Assembly (NCBI GenBank): GCA_018109965.1
Contig: JAGBFE010000074.1
Span: forward strand, 1 to 10,669
Length of the DNA: 10,669 bases
Source: Oscillospiraceae bacterium
Lineage (GTDB): Bacteria > Bacillota_A > Clostridia > Oscillospirales > Ruminococcaceae
Direction: 5' to 3'
Each line of letters begins with the position of its first letter. Position 1 is the first letter of the stretch. The notes below the pieces were generated by a model that was given only the letters and a program-made list of their open reading frames with translations, did no database searches and was not told the DNA's origin. This document shows, one piece after another, positions 1 through 5,859 of the stretch. A program made the position numbers and the translations under genes.

Positions 1-810
1 GCCTGTTGCTGCATAGCACAGTGCAAGGCCTGACAGATAGTGGCCTGTTGTGTGACCGCGGAGGTTGCCTTCCGGCAGATCCCAGCCTGTCATTGGTTTT
101 GCACCCTTTGTGCTGAGACCTGCAGCTGCTCTGAAGTTGTAAAGCATGCTGTCATCATCTGTATTGAGGAGGTTTTCAAGCACTCTGTTCTGCTGGTCAA
201 AAAAGCCGCTGCCTGCTGTAAGGTTAACGTCCTTGATTGCAAAGAGTTCAGCTTTCTTTTCCATAGCGAGTTTTGGGCAAAGTTTTTCTTCGTCGTTTGT
301 AACAACAATTGTTGCAACAACTTCAACATTGTCCTTTACCATACCCTTGAGTGTAACTTCGCCTTCGTTTGCTACACATTTTTCGCAGATGGAATCCCAT
401 TCCACAGGGATAACTGCATCTTCACCAAGGTTGTTGCGGATAACTGCAATACCCGGAAGATGAGGAACCACGCCCGGTTTTGTGTAGATTGTGATTGGAT
501 AAGCGCTGATAACTGTTGTAGGATATTCTTTTTCAAGCACGTTTGCAACATAAACCTTTGTCACTGTCACATCACCCAGTGTTGCTGTAAGTGTGAGTTT
601 AACCTCTCTGTTGCCTGCGCCGAAATGAGGGCGGTTCACCTTGCCTTCAGGTGAAAAGAGATATGGTTTTTCTGATTCCCAGCTGAAAACAGAGCCGTTT
701 TCGCCTTTTAAAGGCATTTCAACGTCTGCTTCAACGGTTTTGAGGTTACCGAGATATATTTTGTCAATATCTTCGTTCAAAAGTTTTTCAAAATTGAGTA
801 TGTCTGCCAC
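1..810 (-). CDS. Beta-L-arabinofuranosidase, DUF1680/GH127-type, N-terminal part (3' end beyond the window)
   Basis: The first 270 codons of a glycoside hydrolase read leftward off the window edge. I chose GTG at 808-810: a GGAGGTG ribosome site lies 6 bases upstream and in-frame TAA TAA lies just before it, so there is no room for a longer N-terminus. Residues ~14-93 resemble an atrophied Ig-like (aBig_2) domain (LPLKG-like strand, FSWES, G-x-V-x-RP, KLTLTATLGDVTVTKVY). Residues ~97-170 resemble a Big_4 Ig-like domain (TKPGVVPHLPG, IPVEWD). From ~187 the DUF1680 fold begins (FFDQQNRVLENLL, FRAAAGLSTKG, TGWDLPEGNLRGHTTGHYLSG split over 242-261, then ALCYAATG). The family removes beta-linked L-arabinofuranose; its zinc-binding catalytic Glu/Cys residues would lie past the left edge and cannot be checked. 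There is no signal peptide, so a cytoplasmic location is inferred. It sits next to araR, which fits an arabinose role. GH146-type activity is an alternative. Confidence 0.87.
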   Translation of the reverse strand, partial: MADILNFEKLLNEDIDKIYLGNLKTVEADVEMPLKGENGSVFSWESEKPYLFSPEGKVNRPHFGAGNREVKLTLTATLGDVTVTKVYVANVLEKEYPTTVISAYPITIYTKPGVVPHLPGIAVIRNNLGEDAVIPVEWDSICEKCVANEGEVTLKGMVKDNVEVVATIVVTNDEEKLCPKLAMEKKAELFAIKDVNLTAGSGFFDQQNRVLENLLNTDDDSMLYNFRAAAGLSTKGAKPMTGWDLPEGNLRGHTTGHYLSGLALCYAATG

Positions 811-836
811 TTGATGCACCTCCGAAATTTATTACG

Positions 837-905
837 ATTTTCAGTATGTAAAAGGCGTACAACTGCCCGATAGTCGCAGTTTTTCAGCCTGAAAATGAAC
901 ATACT
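837..905 (-). promoter_or_regulatory. Structured 5' leader of the GH127 mRNA with alternative pairings
   Basis: This lies in the roughly 100-nt leader between the GH127 promoter and its ribosome site. On the transcribed strand AGUAUGU (905-899) can pair perfectly with ACAUACU (849-843). That outer stem would enclose a local hairpin UUUUCA/UGAAAA (895-881) and a second hairpin AACUGC/GCAGUU (881-876 with 866-861), giving a three-way-junction-like fold. CUGAAAA occurs twice, at 887-881 and, as CUGAAAAU, at 844-837. The single AUUUUCAG (896-889) could pair with either copy, and the second option uses bases of the outer stem. I do not recognise a known riboswitch class. The pairings are visible in the sequence; a switching role is inference. 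Confidence 0.35.
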
Positions 906-917
906 TTCTTATTTTGA

Positions 918-946
918 ATTATATTATAGCCATTTTTAGTTGTCAA
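918..946 (-). promoter_or_regulatory. Promoter of the GH127 gene (sigma-A type)
   Basis: On the minus strand a perfect TTGACA (946-941), a 17-base spacer and a perfect TATAAT (923-918) are present. A second overlapping TATAAT lies at 928-923. Transcription would start near 911, leaving a leader of about 100 nt. With such a consensus core, tight repression or leader control would be expected to set expression. Confidence 0.8.
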
Positions 947-981
947 TACAAAACGTCTCCTGTTAGGGCAGGTTTAAATAC

Positions 982-999
982 AATTTGTACAATTTGTAC
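982..999. promoter_or_regulatory. Tandem AATTTGTAC repeat, candidate AraR half-sites
   Basis: AATTTGTAC occurs twice head to tail (982-990 and 991-999), between the araR terminator and the GH127 promoter. The B. subtilis AraR operator, as I recall it, is a palindrome of ATTTGTAC and GTACAAAT, so each copy equals one half-site. Here the halves are in direct rather than inverted orientation. The site lies about 35 bases upstream of the -35 box, so any effect would need looping or cooperation with another site. Confidence 0.4.
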
Positions 1000-1000
1000 T

Positions 1001-1032
1001 AAAAAAGCACCTGTTAATTATAACAAGTGCTT
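1001..1032 (-). terminator. Rho-independent terminator of araR
   Basis: On the minus strand AAGCACTTGTTA and TAACAGGTGCTT form a 12-bp stem with one G-U pair and a TAAT loop, followed directly by a run of U. It starts 20 bases after the araR stop codon and separates araR from the GH127 promoter. Confidence 0.85.
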
Positions 1033-1051
1033 CTTTCTTAAATATGTTGTT

Positions 1052-2128
1052 TTAAACCCTTTTTACTGAATCCCTCAGCACTATTTCAGGGGTAAATTTA
1101 TATGTTGCCTCGTAGTTTTCGCCTTCGATAACCCTGAACAGCGATTGTGCAATAACATTGCCCATAAGCTTTTTGGGATGTGCCACCGTTGTAAGTTTTG
1201 GATTACAGGTTGTTGCCTGGCTTGCATCATCGATACTGATGACCGAAATATCCTCAGGCACTCTTCTGTTGTTCTTTTCAAGCACCTTGAGCAGTGTTGC
1301 AGCAGTCTGGTCGTTATAACACAAAACTGCTGTGCTGTCCCCGATATAACGCATTATTCTGCCCGAGTCTTCTTCAAGGTATTTTATATCTTCTGTTGTA
1401 AACCACAGTGTGTTTTCTTTTGAAATCTGTATTCCCTGATTATACGCAGCTTCCATTGCGCCCTGATATCTCAGATGTCCCTGCATATCATCAGATTTAA
1501 GCATAAGGGCAATTTTGCTGTGGCCGTGTTCCATAAGACATGCAGCGGCAAGGTATCCCGCTTTGACATCATCAAGGGAAACATAAGGGAATTTGATGTC
1601 AGGATAAAACGAGTTTGCAAAAATAAGCGGTATTTCTTTTTCAGCAATTTCGCGGTAAATGTCAATATTGCCGTTTGGCAGCGCACTTTTGGTCGGTTCA
1701 ACAATAAGTCCGTCAACATTGCTGTCAATCATATTGCGCAGTGCTGCAGCTTCTTTTTCGTTGTCATTGCGGGTGCAGGCCACCAGCATTGTGTAGCCTT
1801 TTTCGCTGATTACCGACTCTATGCCGTTTATAATACTCGGGAAAATATATTCGTCAAAATAAGTTACAATAACCCCTATGGTTTTGCTGGCGTTGCGGTG
1901 GGAGCGCATTGGGGACGCAATGTATGTGCCGCTGCCCTGACGGCTTTCAAGAACGCCTTCATTGATAAGAACATTGATTGCCTGGCGCACCGTCTGTCTG
2001 CTGACAGAAAAACGTTCCGCCAAAGCGTGTTCGGTATAAAATTTATCCCCTTTTTCCAGCCCGTCCTGGCGGATTTTGAGCTTTATCCACTCGGCAAGCT
2101 GAACATATTTTGGAGTGCCGTTTTTCAT
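1052..2128 (-). CDS. araR: AraR, arabinose-responsive GntR/LacI hybrid repressor
   Basis: A 358-residue regulator. Residues ~6-72 are a GntR winged helix-turn-helix (recognition region ALAERFSVSRQTVRQAI at 35-51, then the wing ESRQGSGTYI). Residues ~82-355 are a LacI-type sugar-binding sensor domain. The sensor closely resembles B. subtilis AraR as I remember it: KTIGV, DEYIFPSII-GIES, DGLIVEPTKSAL, LDDVKAG, LCYND and VPEDIS all match in order and spacing. In the family L-arabinose binding releases the repressor from DNA. I start it at ATG 2128, preceded by AAGTGGGG; a start 14 codons earlier (2170) lacks a ribosome site and adds residues absent from the family. It lies 93 bases after the yesL-like gene in the same direction and may be cotranscribed with it. 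The likely targets are the importer, GH127 and itself. Confidence 0.92.
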   Translation of the reverse strand: MKNGTPKYVQLAEWIKLKIRQDGLEKGDKFYTEHALAERFSVSRQTVRQAINVLINEGVLESRQGSGTYIASPMRSHRNASKTIGVIVTYFDEYIFPSIINGIESVISEKGYTMLVACTRNDNEKEAAALRNMIDSNVDGLIVEPTKSALPNGNIDIYREIAEKEIPLIFANSFYPDIKFPYVSLDDVKAGYLAAACLMEHGHSKIALMLKSDDMQGHLRYQGAMEAAYNQGIQISKENTLWFTTEDIKYLEEDSGRIMRYIGDSTAVLCYNDQTAATLLKVLEKNNRRVPEDISVISIDDASQATTCNPKLTTVAHPKKLMGNVIAQSLFRVIEGENYEATYKFTPEIVLRDSVKRV

Positions 2129-2150
2129 ATTTTTACCCCACTTGAAAATC

Positions 2151-2161
2151 AGTTGTATGTT
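2151..2161. promoter_or_regulatory. AGTTGTATGTT element upstream of araR, candidate operator half-site
   Basis: This 11-base element lies 22 bases before the araR start. Its exact complement occurs at 3341-3351 upstream of the importer, and the 9-base core recurs at 3316-3324. The rest of the 93-base yesL-araR spacer holds two short palindromes, AACAATTGTT (2166-2175) and ATTCAAATTGAAT (2189-2201). I saw no convincing sigma-A promoter or U-tailed terminator there, so read-through from yesL is plausible. Autoregulation by AraR is an inference. Confidence 0.4.
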
Positions 2162-2221
2162 TGAAAACAATTGTTAAAGTATCTGTGAATTCAAATTGAA
2201 TATTTGGCTTGATGTTCAATA

Positions 2222-3019
2222 TCAGATCAGTGTTTCGCTGTCGATAAGTTCTTCCTGTTCTTCGGCATCTTTTACAGTTTCCTGTTCAGATTTTTCATCC
2301 GCTTCTGATTCTGTTGTCTCTGTCTGTTCTTCGTTTGACTTTTCAACCTGTTTGAGCACAACAGGCCAGGTCCAGAAACAGTTTGTGAAAAACAGCAGAT
2401 AAAAACCGCCCACAAACAGTGCCATGCCCGACAGCGGAAAATATGTAAAGCATACCGCAAAAACCACAATGTCAAAAATTGCCATCACAAGTGTTCTGAT
2501 ACCGCCCGAAATCATAAGCAGCACAGCATTCTGAAGCTGCTGAACAAAGGGCTGTGGTTCAAAGTTTGCAATAACCATTATGAGATACTGCAGAATTGAA
2601 AAAAGCAGAATGGCGGTAATGCTGCAGAATGCCCACACAATAACAGCCTGACGTCCTCTTTCGTCCCCTTCCATATAACCGAGAGCGTTGGAATAAAGGA
2701 TAATAAGGTCAACTATCACAAACACAATGATAAAACTGAGCAGAATACCTTTTTTGAAGTTTTCCTTGAACGATTCCTTAAAATCATCCAGTACAAAAAC
2801 GTGTTTGCGGCTGATACGCTTGCAGCAAAGGCGGTTAAACGCCAGGGTTGCACCGCCGATTGTAACAATTGGCAGACAACTTAAAAGATAAAGCATGCTT
2901 ATTCCGATAAAGCTCCAGAAATCATTGAAAAGCAGTTCAAAATATTTTGCCATACCTGTTTTTTCGGCTTCATTGGGGCTTACACCCGGACCTTCGTTGT
3001 AATAGCTATTAAAAAACAT
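2222..3019 (-). CDS. YesL-like DUF624 membrane protein
   Basis: A 265-residue integral membrane protein of the YesL/DUF624 type, which commonly sits beside CUT1 sugar importers in Bacillota; the biochemical role is unknown. Visible features: an N-terminal stretch with the family-like FWSFIGISMLYLLSCLPIVTIGGATLA (residues 35-60, a first membrane segment ending in Pro and Gly), then probable membrane segments near 92-110, 125-150, 174-192 and 195-215. After the last segment (NCFWTWPVVLK) comes a 40-residue tail (~226-265) that is almost all Glu, Asp, Thr, Ser and Gln, which looks longer and more acidic than usual. The start ATG at 3019 has GAGGTG seven bases upstream. It is divergent from the binding protein gene and upstream of araR, suggesting shared control with the importer. 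Confidence 0.85.
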   Translation of the reverse strand: MFFNSYYNEGPGVSPNEAEKTGMAKYFELLFNDFWSFIGISMLYLLSCLPIVTIGGATLAFNRLCCKRISRKHVFVLDDFKESFKENFKKGILLSFIIVFVIVDLIILYSNALGYMEGDERGRQAVIVWAFCSITAILLFSILQYLIMVIANFEPQPFVQQLQNAVLLMISGGIRTLVMAIFDIVVFAVCFTYFPLSGMALFVGGFYLLFFTNCFWTWPVVLKQVEKSNEEQTETTESEADEKSEQETVKDAEEQEELIDSETLI

Positions 3020-3072
3020 ATTGGTACACCTCTATATAAATGTAATATATTAAATACAACCTTACAATATTT

Positions 3073-3101
3073 ACTTTAATATTAAAATACATATTTGTCA
3101 A
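3073..3101 (-). promoter_or_regulatory. Probable promoter of the yesL-like (and araR) transcript
   Basis: On the minus strand TTGACA (3101-3096) is a perfect -35 box, followed by a 17-base spacer and a weak TAAAGT -10 (3078-3073). Only the -35 half is strong, so the -10 assignment is tentative. The -35 box is embedded in a 19-base palindrome. Confidence 0.5.
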
Positions 3102-3107
3102 ATATGT
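3089..3107. promoter_or_regulatory. 19-base palindrome ACATATTTGTCAAATATGT, candidate operator
   Basis: Two perfect 9-base arms (ACATATTTG and CAAATATGT) flank one central base. It covers the -35 box of the leftward promoter, a classic place for a repressor. It contains ATTTG/CAAAT like the AraR consensus but with much shorter centre spacing, so it may belong to another regulator. Confidence 0.45.
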
Positions 3108-3314
3108 GTTTACAAATTTAGCATTTTACATACAATTTTCCTGCCAAATTTGTAACACTTGTTGAATAATCAGGCATATTGTTTCATTCAGTGCCAATCA
3201 GAGTTATCTGATATTCTTTAAATTCGATTGCATTCAACGCAACAATAATCCCTAAAAGTGGATGTATAATCCAAAAAGTTACAAAAGTTGTTACTTTTTG
3301 CACATAAAAATTGC

Positions 3315-3352
3315 AAGTTGTATGGAAAAAACTTATAAACAACATACAACTT
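3315..3352. promoter_or_regulatory. Inverted repeat AAGTTGTATG/CATACAACTT upstream of the importer promoter
   Basis: Two perfect 10-base arms (3315-3324 and 3343-3352) are separated by 18 bases. The inner edge of the right arm lies about 45 bases upstream of the importer -35 box. The core AGTTGTATG also occurs before araR. The sequence is close to the AraR half-site ATTTGTACG. A paired operator for AraR is inferred, not shown. Confidence 0.45.
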
Positions 3353-3396
3353 TTACAACAGTTTTCACAAACTGAACAAAACTTTTTTGGTTTTCG

Positions 3397-3425
3397 TTGA
3401 CAATATAAGTATTTTTTTATATTAT
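3397..3425 (+). promoter_or_regulatory. Promoter of the sugar importer operon (sigma-A type)
   Basis: A perfect TTGACA (3397-3402) is followed by a 17-base spacer containing a run of seven T and a TATTAT -10 (3420-3425). Transcription should start near 3432, giving a 90-nt leader. The near-consensus boxes fit the highly expressed look of the downstream binding protein gene. Confidence 0.8.
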
Positions 3426-3435
3426 TATATTAACA

Positions 3436-3503
3436 GTTTGGCGTTCTGCGCCAGACACGTTCAAATCTTTAAAACAGGCACCGAAAATAATTTGTCTGTT
3501 TTA
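3436..3503 (+). promoter_or_regulatory. Importer mRNA leader with two hairpins
   Basis: The first hairpin (3436-3456) pairs GTTTGGCG with CGCCAGAC around a TTCTG loop and sits within a few bases of the expected 5' end, a position typical of mRNA-stabilising stems. The second pairs TAAAACAG (3470-3477) with CTGTTTTA (3496-3503) around an 18-base loop and ends 7 bases before the GGAGG site. Neither has a terminator-like U tail. The function is inferred. Confidence 0.45.
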
Positions 3504-3521
3504 TAACACAGGAGGAAAACT

Positions 3522-4835
3522 ATGAAAAAATTACTTAGCTTGGTTCTTGCTCTTGCTATGATGCTCTCTTTGGTAGCATGTTCTTCAGCACCAGCAAGCT
3601 CCGAAACAACAGAAGGCGGCAACGAAGTTGACCCAGCAACAATCGCTTGGGATGGCTACGAACAGTCCAAAGGCCTCGAAGGCACAATCTCCATGATGCA
3701 CTGGGGCGACGACTACGAACGTCAGATGTATGAAAACGTTATCAACCGTTACATGGAACTCGTTCCAGGTGTTACAGTTGAACAGCTCTACGTACCAGGC
3801 GACTACTACACAAAACTTCAGACACTTGCTGCATCCAACCAGATGCCAGACCTTTACTGGGTAGCTGAAGGCCGTACAGCAGAATATGCTTCTACAGGCT
3901 ACATGATGGACCTTGCTCCAGTTCTTGAACAGTATCCAGCAATCCTTGAAGGCTACGCAGAAGGCGCTCTCGTTTACGGTCAGTATGACGGCGTTCAGTA
4001 CGCACTTCCAAAAGACTTTACAGGTTACTGCATGTTTATCAACGAAGACATGTTTGCAGAAGCAGGCCTTGAAGTTCCATCCAGCGACTGGACAATGGAC
4101 GAATACCTTGAACTTGCTGAAAAACTCACAATCAAAGAAGGCGACAGAACAGTTCAGTACGGTACAGCAGTTTCCAACTACAGAGCTGACTGGATCAACT
4201 TTATGGGTAACTTTGACGCAGCATGGTTCAAAGATGGCAAATCCAACATCTCCGATCCAAACGCAATCAAAGGTTTGAGCTACCAGGTAGCACTCGTTGA
4301 AAATGGCTGGGCACCAACACCAGGTGTTACAGAAGAAGGCGAAGACAGACTCTTTATCACAGGCCAGCTTGCTATGTACGCTTCAGGCCGTTGGGTAATG
4401 CCTTCCTTCATGGAAGAAATCGACTTTAACTGGACAGCTGTTGAAATGCCAACAGGTACAACTAAAGTTTCTCCATTTATCACATCCAACGTTGCTATCG
4501 CTCCATCTTGCGAAAACGTTGATGTAGCAGCAAACTTCTACTCCTTCTTCTTCTCCGAAGAAGCTCTCAAACTTACACTTGCTCAGAACCTCTCTCTCCC
4601 ACTCTATGACTCCTTGCTCACAGACGACTTCCTTGCAGAACCAAACGACGCATTTATCGCATGTGCTGACTATCTTGGTGACGCAGAACAGGTTGAAGCT
4701 CTTATGACAGGTAAATGGAGCGAATACAACTCCATCTTCTACGCAGAACTCCAGCTCGTATTCGACGGTCAGAAAACTCTTGAACAGGCAGCTGCAGATA
4801 TCGACAAGCAGGCTAACGAAACAGTTTTTAAATAA
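3522..4835 (+). CDS. Sugar ABC importer, lipoprotein substrate-binding protein (CUT1, AraN/MsmE-like)
   Basis: A 437-residue extracellular solute-binding protein family 1 member. Residues 1-19 are a lipoprotein signal peptide (MKK, hydrophobic core, LVAC), with Cys20 the expected lipid-anchored first mature residue, followed by a Ser/Glu/Thr-rich linker to ~35. The mature part shows family landmarks: GTISMMHWGDDYERQMYENVI (54-74), LAASNQMPDLYW (102-113), the YALPKDFTGYCMFINEDMFAEAGL region (160-183) and GQLAMYASGRW (281-291). It captures an oligosaccharide outside the membrane and delivers it to the two permeases encoded next. The start has GGAGGA six bases upstream. Its length is close to B. 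subtilis AraN (about 433 residues), and nearby araR supports an arabino-oligosaccharide substrate, but the sequence alone does not fix this. Its strongly selected codon use (ACA, CCA, AAC, GAC, GAA) suggests very high expression. Confidence 0.92.
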   Translation: MKKLLSLVLALAMMLSLVACSSAPASSETTEGGNEVDPATIAWDGYEQSKGLEGTISMMHWGDDYERQMYENVINRYMELVPGVTVEQLYVPGDYYTKLQTLAASNQMPDLYWVAEGRTAEYASTGYMMDLAPVLEQYPAILEGYAEGALVYGQYDGVQYALPKDFTGYCMFINEDMFAEAGLEVPSSDWTMDEYLELAEKLTIKEGDRTVQYGTAVSNYRADWINFMGNFDAAWFKDGKSNISDPNAIKGLSYQVALVENGWAPTPGVTEEGEDRLFITGQLAMYASGRWVMPSFMEEIDFNWTAVEMPTGTTKVSPFITSNVAIAPSCENVDVAANFYSFFFSEEALKLTLAQNLSLPLYDSLLTDDFLAEPNDAFIACADYLGDAEQVEALMTGKWSEYNSIFYAELQLVFDGQKTLEQAAADIDKQANETVFK

Positions 4836-4851
4836 GAAACTAATTTAACTC

Positions 4852-4889
4852 ATCTCACCTTGGCCTCTTGACCAAGGTGAGATATCTTT
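4852..4889 (+). terminator. Intercistronic hairpin with U-tract (attenuating or processing element)
   Basis: ATCTCACCTTGG (4852-4863) and CCAAGGTGAGAT (4872-4883) form a perfect 12-bp stem with an 8-base loop, followed by ATCTTTTT. It lies between the binding protein and the first permease, which has its own ribosome site but no visible promoter. Such elements often act as partial terminators or protect the upstream message, giving more binding protein than permease. This role is inferred from position. Confidence 0.75.
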
Positions 4890-4906
4890 TTATCAGGAGG
4901 TTTTAA

Positions 4907-5839
4907 ATGGCAAGTATTACTGCTAACAACAAACCCCAGACAGAAACAAAGAAAAAAGGCTTGACAATGAAGCAAAAAGACGCTATTGCAGGTTTGCTTT
5001 TTATTCTTCCTGCTTTTATCAGTCTTTGTGTATTTGTTCTCTATCCTCTTATTGACTCTGTACGCATCAGTACATATGAATGGGGTATTCTCGGTCAGAA
5101 AATTTTTATTGGTCTTGACAACTACAAGCGTCTTTTCTCTGACCACATCTTTACACAGTCCTTGTGGAACACCTTCAGATGGGTTATCATCTATGTGCCT
5201 GCATCAATCCTTGTTTCATTGATTCTTGCTTTGGCAATGGATATGCCTGTTAAAGGTATCGGTTTCTTCCGTACAATGTTCTATCTCCCTGTTATCACAC
5301 CTACAGTTGTTTGTTCATTGCTGTTCGTTTGGCTGTACAACACTGACTTTGGTGTAATCAACTACCTATTGGGGCTCGTTGGTGTTGCTCCTATTGAATG
5401 GCTCACCGACGGTAAAATTTCACTTATCTCCATCGCAATTATGTCCATCTGGAAAAACGCAGGCTACAATATGCTGATTCTGCTTTCTGCTTTGCAGGGT
5501 ATTCCTGACAGCTTGTATGAAGCATCTGCGCTTGACGGCATCACACCTTGGAGAAAACTCATCAACATCAAACTTCCTCTTATCATGCCTTCAATGTACT
5601 TCGTTGTTCTGACAAGTGTTATCGACGCTTTCCAGATCTTTACCGAAGTTCACCTCATGACAGGCGGCGGTCCTGGTTACTCAACATACACAGTATCCTT
5701 CTACCTGTTCGCAAACGCATTTGAATACGGTAAAATGGGTTATGCTTGTGCTATGGCTGTTGTTATGTTTGTTATCATTATGACAGTAACAATGATTCAG
5801 GACAAGGTAATGAACAAGAGCGTAGCATACGATACTTAA
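4907..5839 (+). CDS. Sugar ABC importer permease 1 (CUT1, AraP/MsmF/UgpA-like)
   Basis: A 310-residue inner-membrane subunit. A polar, Lys-rich N-terminal tail (1-25) leads into a first membrane segment (28-50, GLLFILPAFISLCVFVLYPLI cut at the typical Pro). Further segments lie near 92-112, 122-145, 172-192, 228-250 and 278-298. The permease coupling loop is clear at 205-228: EASALDG, then IKLPLIMPS, matching the EAA-G-LP consensus that contacts the ATPase. The GGGPG-Y-T motif at 253-261 is typical of UgpA/MsmF-type subunits. AGGAGG lies six bases before the start. Its length is close to B. subtilis AraP (about 313). It pairs with the next gene, 20 bases downstream, to form the transmembrane channel. 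Confidence 0.93.
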   Translation: MASITANNKPQTETKKKGLTMKQKDAIAGLLFILPAFISLCVFVLYPLIDSVRISTYEWGILGQKIFIGLDNYKRLFSDHIFTQSLWNTFRWVIIYVPASILVSLILALAMDMPVKGIGFFRTMFYLPVITPTVVCSLLFVWLYNTDFGVINYLLGLVGVAPIEWLTDGKISLISIAIMSIWKNAGYNMLILLSALQGIPDSLYEASALDGITPWRKLINIKLPLIMPSMYFVVLTSVIDAFQIFTEVHLMTGGGPGYSTYTVSFYLFANAFEYGKMGYACAMAVVMFVIIMTVTMIQDKVMNKSVAYDT

Positions 5840-5859
5840 GAAAGGAGAACGAAAAGCAA

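Larger units (their letters stand above)
3020..3521. other. AT-rich divergent control region between yesL-like gene and importer operon
   Basis: This 502-base spacer contains no credible gene. It holds a probable leftward promoter, a strong rightward promoter, a 19-base palindrome, a 10-bp inverted repeat and an imperfect AAAAAGTTAC/GTTACTTTTT repeat (3273-3299, one mismatch). The importer leader with two hairpins lies at its right end. TTACAA/TTGTAA-type words recur between 3110 and 3370. At 3047-3056 the word AAATACAACC is a weaker relative of the AGTTGTAY motif. The stretch 3120-3270 shows nothing I can name. Confidence 0.7.

Noticed and set aside
40..654. Open frames on the plus strand over the GH127 gene
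   Set aside because: The minus-strand frame is continuous for 270 codons from a GTG with a strong ribosome site and matches DUF1680; the plus frames are shadows.
1475..2164. A 229-codon open frame antisense to araR
   Set aside because: It has no domain and a Phe/Cys/Asn-rich composition; it is a shadow of the clear AraR frame.
3219..3233. A catabolite-response-element-like site on the minus strand
   Set aside because: It matches the loose consensus with one mismatch in the conserved CA end, but lies far (about 165 bases) from the importer promoter and could occur by chance.
5746..5859. Longer start for permease 2 overlapping permease 1
   Set aside because: The added 38 residues are unlike any permease N-terminus and lack a ribosome site; ATG 5860 gives the normal family length.
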